Of a stretch of DNA of 41,385 nt, positions 35,651 through 41,385 are shown one piece after another. The stretch is taken from the NCBI GenBank assembly GCA_001871495.1, contig MNVG01000024.1:1-41385 (forward strand). Direction: 5' to 3'. A program made the position numbers and the translations under genes. Origin of the DNA: Candidatus Micrarchaeota archaeon CG1_02_51_15. Lineage in GTDB: Archaea > Micrarchaeota > Micrarchaeia > Norongarragalinales > UBA8480. Under the pieces are notes generated by a model. The model made no database searches. It was given only the letters and a program-made list of their open reading frames with translations, and was not told the DNA's origin. Positions within the stretch are counted from its first letter, which is position 1; the number at the start of each line of letters is the position of its first letter.

Positions 35651-36922
35651 TTAACCTATGTCGGTGCGGTAGAACATGTTCGGAAGGACTATGTTCTGCA
35701 CGCGGGAGTAAGCCTGCTTGCGCGCGTCCTCCATTGTCGGCCCCGAACCGGTTACCACCAAGGCGTAGCCCGACTCTCCGGCAACGCGCCAATCTCCGTC
35801 CACGAGCTTGGTGTCGCACAAGTGCACGCCCGCCGCAGGCGGTCTCTTGAACATAATCACTGCGTCTTCCGAAAAGCGCTTGAAAGTACGCAAGTCGTGG
35901 AACGGAAAAGGCGGCACTGCGACGACTATTCCAACTTGAAATCCCTTGGAGGTCTTGAGTTCCGGCTTTCCGCCGACCGCAATGCCGTGCAGGAACCCGC
36001 CCCATTGGCTGGAAACGCCTTCCATTGCAATGCTGATGTGCGGATAGCCGAAGCGGCTTGTGAACTCTAACGGGTGAATGCCGCGCGAGTTTGCAATGCA
36101 GTTGATGTCCACGTAACCCACGTAGCCGCTTGCAGCCAGCTTCTCCCTCATTTTGTCGAGAGTGGCCTCGAACAACGCATTGGGCGGCGCCCAATACATT
36201 GCAGTGCCCATCTCTCCTGTAGCAGGCCCGATTTCGCCGGAAAACAACCGCTTGTGCTCGAAGTTAATGTTAATAGGAGTAATGAATTCATTGCCGTTGA
36301 AGAACGCCCCGACCGCAACTTCGACGCCTGACACAAAGCGCTGGAGTTGGAACGACTTTATTTTCTGCGCCCAGTTCTTCTTGTAATGCTCGAGGATTTC
36401 CAGCATGTCCTTGCCGTCTTCCTCCTCACCCGCAATCAACAGTTCCTTCTCGTTTTGCGCCTTGCCGCTGGGCTTAAGCACGTAACGGCCGGGGTTCTCC
36501 TTGATGAACTTGATTGCTGAATCGAAGTCCGAAAAGTCCCAGTGCGGCAAGACGTTCACGCCCGCCGAACGAAGTTCGTCCTGGCCGAACTCGCGGTCGT
36601 CCTCCAGCCGGTCGCAATAAGCGCTTCCGCCGACGACGGGCTTCCCCTGCTTCCGCAATTCCTCGGCCTCCCTGCCGAAACCCAAGTCGTTGAACACAAC
36701 TACGTCAGCCCAGTCCGCGTCCGCCTTCCAGTCAACGCTCTTGTCAACGAAGCCGTTGCAAACGTCCTTCTCGGCCGCTTCCTTGATGAAGTACCTAACG
36801 AAGTGGCCTTCCTTTTTGACCTGCCACGCCAAGTCGCCAATCAAGCCCTCCGTAGATACGAACAAAAACTTTTTAGCGCCGTCCACTGAAAAAAACCCCC
36901 TTAAGGTTACTATCCAACGCAA
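35651..36922 (-). CDS. ATP-grasp protein, phosphoribosylamine-glycine ligase (PurD)-like
   Basis: KFLFVSTEGLIGDLAWQVKKEGHFVRYFIKE...GRYVLKPSGKAQNEKELL...EVAVGAFFNGNEFITPININFEHKRLFSGEIGPATGEMGTAMYW...GYVDINCIANSRGIHPLEFTSRFGYP. Confidence 0.78.
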   Translation of the reverse strand: MRWIVTLRGFFSVDGAKKFLFVSTEGLIGDLAWQVKKEGHFVRYFIKEAAEKDVCNGFVDKSVDWKADADWADVVVFNDLGFGREAEELRKQGKPVVGGSAYCDRLEDDREFGQDELRSAGVNVLPHWDFSDFDSAIKFIKENPGRYVLKPSGKAQNEKELLIAGEEEDGKDMLEILEHYKKNWAQKIKSFQLQRFVSGVEVAVGAFFNGNEFITPININFEHKRLFSGEIGPATGEMGTAMYWAPPNALFEATLDKMREKLAASGYVGYVDINCIANSRGIHPLEFTSRFGYPHISIAMEGVSSQWGGFLHGIAVGGKPELKTSKGFQVGIVVAVPPFPFHDLRTFKRFSEDAVIMFKRPPAAGVHLCDTKLVDGDWRVAGESGYALVVTGSGPTMEDARKQAYSRVQNIVLPNMFYRTDIG

Positions 36923-36937
36923 TAAAATACAAGCCGT

Positions 36938-38203
36938 TCACTTGCGCTTCCTCTGCTCTACGCCGACAACCCGCGGCCTTGAAGCAACCGCAACCCGCGC
37001 GGCAACAGAAGGATTGTGAATTAACGCGGCAACCGTAGTGACTACGTTGGTCAAGACCACTATCAACAATACCGCGTCGGTAACCCCCGGAATTGATATC
37101 CCCCAAGCCGCAGGAACCAAGGAAAGCACTATTGCCGACAGCCCTGTGGGAATCACGAAAGCCTGCAGCAGGTAGTCTTCGGCCTTGGGCGCCAAGAGCC
37201 TCATCGAAACCACGCGCGCGGCCAGAATGCACGCCAGCGCGGCCAAAGAAAGTAGGAGCGTAGCAAACGGGACTCCGAAGTTGAACATTATCCCGATGTA
37301 AACGAAAAAGAAGGTACGCACGAAAAACACGACTTCATCCTCGAACGCGTATTCCTCCCTTTCCTTCAACGGCTTGGCCCCCGAAAAAATGCGGGCCAAC
37401 TCCCCGTAGTTACCTAAGACCACTCCGAGGGCAAGCACGGAAATGGCGCCGTTGCCTCCTGCGAACTCCACTCCCGAGTAAAGGAACACTGCAGCCGCCA
37501 GGGTAAGGATGTACTCGAAATTCTTTTCATCCAGCCGTTGAAGCACGCGATGCCACAACAATGCGGCCACTACTCCCGCGACCGCCGCAATCGCGAACGC
37601 CGACGCCAAAGTGTGCAAGGCAGTCGAAGCGTCCAGCGACTGCGCCGAAAGGAAGCGCAAGACTAAGATAGCGCAAACGCCGCTCAACGCGCCGCTAATG
37701 CTGGCCTCCAAGCTCAACGAAATCCGAGTGGCCTCGCTTGAACGCAAACGCGAAACCAACGCGCCGACAATGGTGGGGCAAGTGTCGCTGACCACGAACG
37801 CCAGGAAGGCCGCGTGAAGCAAATCCCAACCGAAAACAAAGTGCGCGACCAACGTAATGAGCGCTGACGATAGGAAGTAGGCGAAAAACGAAAAAACCGA
37901 ATTCGACGGGAGGATGGAGGCTACGCGCATTAAGTTGAAGCGCTGGCCTGCCGCAAGCATTATTATCACCAGCGCCAACGCTGCAGCAAAAGGCATTGCC
38001 TGGCCCAAAAGCGAAGTTCTTACCAAGCCCGTCAACGGCCCCAAAACCATTCCCAACGCGATTAACAGCAGGACGTCTGGAACGTGGGTCTTCTCGAACA
38101 GCTTGCCTGCCAAGTAACCCGCCACTATTATGAGCCCGAACAACGCGATTCCAAAAAGCAATTCAGACAAACTCTCCTTCCCCCAAAAAATACACGCGTG
38201 CAA
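36938..38203 (-). CDS. Cation:proton antiporter (CPA-type, NhaP/KefB-like)
   Basis: About 12 transmembrane segments; LIIVAGYLAGKLFEKTHVPDVLLLIALGMVLGPLTGL..., AFVVSDTCPTIVGALVSRL.., FVIPTGLSAIVLSL. Confidence 0.85.
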   Translation of the reverse strand: MHACIFWGKESLSELLFGIALFGLIIVAGYLAGKLFEKTHVPDVLLLIALGMVLGPLTGLVRTSLLGQAMPFAAALALVIIMLAAGQRFNLMRVASILPSNSVFSFFAYFLSSALITLVAHFVFGWDLLHAAFLAFVVSDTCPTIVGALVSRLRSSEATRISLSLEASISGALSGVCAILVLRFLSAQSLDASTALHTLASAFAIAAVAGVVAALLWHRVLQRLDEKNFEYILTLAAAVFLYSGVEFAGGNGAISVLALGVVLGNYGELARIFSGAKPLKEREEYAFEDEVVFFVRTFFFVYIGIMFNFGVPFATLLLSLAALACILAARVVSMRLLAPKAEDYLLQAFVIPTGLSAIVLSLVPAAWGISIPGVTDAVLLIVVLTNVVTTVAALIHNPSVAARVAVASRPRVVGVEQRKRK

Positions 38204-38216
38204 TGCTAATAAATAT

Positions 38217-38444
38217 CCCCACCCCTAGGGGTGGGGTATTTCGTTAGAATTCGGTTAGTTTGACACTTGACGTAATACTCGATGCCGAACAGCAGCGGAT
38301 TCAGTTATTGCGACTTGAGTCAGCCGCCGGACGCAGAATATGCAGAAAGGCAAACAAGTGCCGGCGGCCTTCGGACTTTGTTATCGTAACCGTCAAACTG
38401 AAGGCAATACTACGCCCTGCAGACCCCGCCCCAAGGAGCGGGGT
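38217..38444. mobile_element. Candidate MITE / structured element bracketed by two similar GC-rich hairpins
   Basis: 20-bp palindrome CCCCACCCCTAGGGGTGGGG (38217-38236) and ACCCCGC-CCCAAGGA-GCGGGGT (38423-38444), both followed by TATT; internal stems AGTTTGAC (38257)/GTCAAACT (38392) and GCCGCCGG (38323)/CCGGCGGC (38361). Confidence 0.5.
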
Positions 38445-38482
38445 ATTCTACGCAATAAAACAAGGCGTTTGAACCAAAAGCG

Positions 38483-39550
38483 TCAGGAAATCCGCACCGT
38501 CTTTACCGCAGTGGAAGGCAGGTCTTTGAAACGAAGTTCGAAACTGGATTCCGGAAAGCGCCAGGCAAGACGCGCAAGCGGCTGTTTTACCTTGCTCGCC
38601 GTAATTTGCGCCGGCGTTAACTCGAAAATTCCCGGCACTATACTGTCGGGATGCATTGCGTGCAACTCTACTTCAAAACCCTCCCGTCGCAAGCGCTCCG
38701 CAATCCTCTCCGCCAAAGGAACGAACAACAAATGACGGTCCACGCCCTGCGCCTTCTGGAACGGGTCAACTACCACTTCACGCTTGTGCTTGAAAGTCAA
38801 CGCCTCCTTAGCAAGGTCGTGCAATACGTCGGCAACCCTTATGCCCTTCCGTTCGCCAAGCTGCTTGCGCCTCACCCAATGCCTGAACCCCACGCTAGCC
38901 AACTCGCTTTCAGAAAATACCAAGCCACGCGGAACCCCTCCCTGCTGCAACAGCTTCAACACTGCCTTGGCTTTGCCGGCCAGGCTTTCGCGCGAGATGT
39001 CGATATTAACCAACGACTGCGGCAAGTCCTGCCGGTACAACTTATCTACCTCCAGCAATTCACTTGCCGCCCCTTGAAAATCCAAGCCAACTTTGCCGCG
39101 ATTCCGTTTTAACCAAGACTCGACCAAAGTCTTGCACCGGCTTGCTGTCCTGCGTGCTTCGGCACTGCCCCCCGCACCAGAGTCAATCACCACCGTCTTC
39201 TGAAGCGGATGCAACAACAACCGCAGCTTGCCGCCGTCCTGTTCAACCAACAGCTTTGCAAACGCGGAACCAGAAACCATCTCCTTATGAAGAGACGGAT
39301 ACCAACCCCTAGGAAAGTAATAGGTTGCGAAACAAGCGCTGGAATCAATTTCTTGCGAACCCTTCGGCAGAGACAAAACGAGCACTGCCTGACTATAACC
39401 GTTCCAAGACGCCACGGAAGAATGAAACGCGTGCCCCGAACCCGCCAGTCGCGGGTTCAACAGCTTGAAAGTCTTAGTTTCCTTAAGGCCATCCACGGAA
39501 GCGCCGCGAACAACTTCCTCGATTAAGCGGTCAACGCGCTTAACTCTCAT
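38483..39550 (-). CDS. Hypothetical protein, intact member of a local two-copy family
   Basis: Full-length 355-aa ORF; strong similarity to the 34451-35578 pseudogene (GIRVADVLHDLAKEAL...AQGVDRHLLFVPLAERIAERLRREGFEVELHAMHPDSIVPGIFELTP). Confidence 0.8.
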   Translation of the reverse strand: MRVKRVDRLIEEVVRGASVDGLKETKTFKLLNPRLAGSGHAFHSSVASWNGYSQAVLVLSLPKGSQEIDSSACFATYYFPRGWYPSLHKEMVSGSAFAKLLVEQDGGKLRLLLHPLQKTVVIDSGAGGSAEARRTASRCKTLVESWLKRNRGKVGLDFQGAASELLEVDKLYRQDLPQSLVNIDISRESLAGKAKAVLKLLQQGGVPRGLVFSESELASVGFRHWVRRKQLGERKGIRVADVLHDLAKEALTFKHKREVVVDPFQKAQGVDRHLLFVPLAERIAERLRREGFEVELHAMHPDSIVPGIFELTPAQITASKVKQPLARLAWRFPESSFELRFKDLPSTAVKTVRIS

Positions 39551-39571
39551 GGCTCGGGACTCCGCAATTGC

Positions 39572-40657
39572 TCACCGAGTGGTTTCGAATCCCTTGACTT
39601 GCGCGTACAAAGCCGCCGCTTCCTTATTCTTTTCAAAGTGCATGCGTACCGGCGCAATCAACGCGTCGAGCTCGATTGCAACCGCGTTCTTCAAGTCAGG
39701 CGGCGTCAGAGAACCCGAAACGAATTCCTTTTCCAGCTCCGCGTAAGAACAGTAGTCCACGCTACCGCCGTATTTTACCGGCCGTTCGACGTGCAACACC
39801 GGTTTAGCACGAAAGACTATTTCCTTCGCGTACTCCAAAATCGGATTACCGTTAACCTGCCGGGGAGGACAAAATGCCTTGTTTATCTTCCGCGTTATCT
39901 CCGCAACGGAATCGTGGACGAAAATGCAGGTGTCCGGCTTGCTCTTGCTCATTTTAGCGTCAATCTCGGCGTCAACGGAAAGCTCGTCGGATTGGCTCGC
40001 GCTCCCGATTCCCGAAAGCGACAAGAGCATCTTGTGGTGCACCGCAACCGGCTTCTTGAATCCCAGTGAAGGAGCGAGGTCGCGCGCAAGCATGTTGGCC
40101 TTGCGTTGGTCCATTCCCAGCTGGCAAATGTCGACTTCCATGTGGAACACGTCTGCAGCCTGCATTGAAGGATAGAACAACTGCGCGACTTGCTTAATGT
40201 CGCCCTCCTTTCTACCAGCGATTTGCATGCACTTGGTGGTGCGCGCGAGCGTGTGGTTCTTGGCAACCAAAAGCACTTTCTTCCAGTACTCGCCGTCGTC
40301 GAAATGCTCCTTGTGCCACACCACGTTAACCTTCGACAAGTCAACGCCCGTGGCTTTCCACACTTCCAAGAAGTATTTTCCGACCACGCGCACGCGCTCC
40401 AAGTCGCCGCCGACCTTGTTGTTAATCCAGGCAAACGAGTCAGCAAGCAGTAAATTGAGCCGAACACCTGCGTTTAGAAGCTGCTTGACCAGCAACGGCC
40501 GGTAAACACCGACAGGCAAGTGCGCCAAGCCCGAAGGTTCAAACCCGTCGTAAGCCAACGGGTGCGCGTTGGTTTCCAAAAGCTCTCGAAGCTCGGCTTC
40601 AGTCACCACTTCCTGCGCAATTCCCTTAATCAAATCAAAACACGTTTCAGAATCCAT
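39572..40657 (-). CDS. tyrS: Tyrosyl-tRNA synthetase (archaeal type)
   Basis: AYDGFEPSGLAHLPVGVYRPLLVKQLLNAG...LADSFAWINNK...QAADVFHMEVDICQLGMDQRKANMLARDLA...DAKMSKSKPDTCIFVHDS. Confidence 0.95.
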   Translation of the reverse strand: MDSETCFDLIKGIAQEVVTEAELRELLETNAHPLAYDGFEPSGLAHLPVGVYRPLLVKQLLNAGVRLNLLLADSFAWINNKVGGDLERVRVVGKYFLEVWKATGVDLSKVNVVWHKEHFDDGEYWKKVLLVAKNHTLARTTKCMQIAGRKEGDIKQVAQLFYPSMQAADVFHMEVDICQLGMDQRKANMLARDLAPSLGFKKPVAVHHKMLLSLSGIGSASQSDELSVDAEIDAKMSKSKPDTCIFVHDSVAEITRKINKAFCPPRQVNGNPILEYAKEIVFRAKPVLHVERPVKYGGSVDYCSYAELEKEFVSGSLTPPDLKNAVAIELDALIAPVRMHFEKNKEAAALYAQVKGFETTR

Positions 40658-40793
40658 TGTAACATCCCTGGAATTAATTTCACTGCGGCTTGTTTTAATA
40701 AAGCAATCCACGGCGACGATGCGCTGCAAAAACCCCTTGTTTTTAAAACGCCCCGCCCTTAGTTTTTATAATGGAAAAAGGAGGCTGTTTCGA

Positions 40794-41385
40794 ATGAGCG
40801 CACAAGGCGATCGGACAAGTAAGGAATTCGTTACGGGCAGAAGCTTGGTTAAAAAGTTAATAGGCCAACTTAACGGATTACTGGAAATAATGCGCAACCC
40901 AAGAGCCAATATTGAAAACCGCCGAAATGCAGCCGAAAAGCTTTCACTAACCCAACCCTTGGGTTATCCGACTTTGGTAAACGAACTGATTAACTCCAAA
41001 AGCTGGCAGTCAAGAGAAGCGGCGGCACACGGAGTCAAGCATTTTTTTGCCAAGCTCAAAACAGAAATCCGCCCGGGAACCGATTCACAAAAAATAAGAT
41101 TTGCTGAAAGAGAAAAAGTTGAAAAAAAGGCCGTATCCGCATTGGAGGAATCGCTTTCAAGAGACGAAATTTTCTATTCTTGGAAAGACCGGTCGAAAGA
41201 CAATCCGGAAGCAGCAGGAGAAATGCTTGCAAGCGAAGCGGCTGCAGAAGCGCTTGGAACCTTTGGAAGCAAGGGAGTTAACCCCCTTGAGAGAATAGGT
41301 TTGACGGACGCGCGGTGGGTAGTGCGCAGGGCAAGCGTTTCGGCTTTGGGCAACGTGGGAAAGGAGTTTACTGACGCGCGGCCGG
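40794..41385 (+). CDS. HEAT-repeat-like protein, C-terminus truncated by the window end
   Basis: Open frame from ATG 40794: MSAQGDRTSKEFVTGRSLVKKLIGQLNGLLEIMRN...SKSWQSREAAAHGVKHFF...IGLTDARWVVRRASVSALGNVGKEFTDARP. TATA-like TTTTTATAAT about 25 nt upstream. Missing from the ORF track because it is open at the edge. Confidence 0.7.
   Translation, partial: MSAQGDRTSKEFVTGRSLVKKLIGQLNGLLEIMRNPRANIENRRNAAEKLSLTQPLGYPTLVNELINSKSWQSREAAAHGVKHFFAKLKTEIRPGTDSQKIRFAEREKVEKKAVSALEESLSRDEIFYSWKDRSKDNPEAAGEMLASEAAAEALGTFGSKGVNPLERIGLTDARWVVRRASVSALGNVGKEFTDARP

Noticed and set aside
38260-38472. 70-aa ORF within the hairpin-bracketed element
   Set aside because: Overlaps all predicted stems and has no protein-like motif; the structure explains the region better.
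1-41385. Stop-codon reassignment to explain the in-frame stops
   Set aside because: TAA, TAG and TGA all interrupt genes, and all three also end intact genes here (e.g. TAG at 8047, TGA at 14426, TAA at 19519), so no single reassignment fits.

Overview
The window is an archaeal chromosomal segment. Information-processing markers recognisable by eye are FEN-1 with a C-terminal PIP-box, aMBF1, NAC, archease, NreA-like protein and TyrRS. The lineage may be DPANN-like, but that is inference. I call about 45 protein-coding loci; I saw no rRNA, no CRISPR array and no convincing tRNA.

Most interesting regions:
(1) Two adjacent copies of a cassette [helical, internally duplicated protein -> PP2C-type phosphatase] at 17.5-19.5 kb and 20.0-21.7 kb, with no recognisable kinase. 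This is my best candidate for an undescribed system.
(2) A GAF-GAF class III nucleotidyl cyclase 12 nt downstream of a soluble winged-helix + Ig/CARDB-like protein.
(3) A hairpin-rich, partly repeated non-coding tract at 33.47-33.85 kb, next to a frameshifted SET-domain gene.
(4) A ~230-bp structured element bracketed by two similar GC-rich hairpins at 38.2-38.45 kb, resembling an IS200/IS605-type MITE.
(5) A 15-bp-stem palindrome inside a broken nucleotidyltransferase gene.
(6) A 49-bp tandem duplication that copies an RBS and start codon and creates a 10-codon leader ORF.
(7) Many genes broken by one or a few lesions (in-frame TAA/TAG/TGA or 1-2 nt indels). Read mapping is needed to separate real decay from assembly error.

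All family calls are from motif recognition only; no searches were run.
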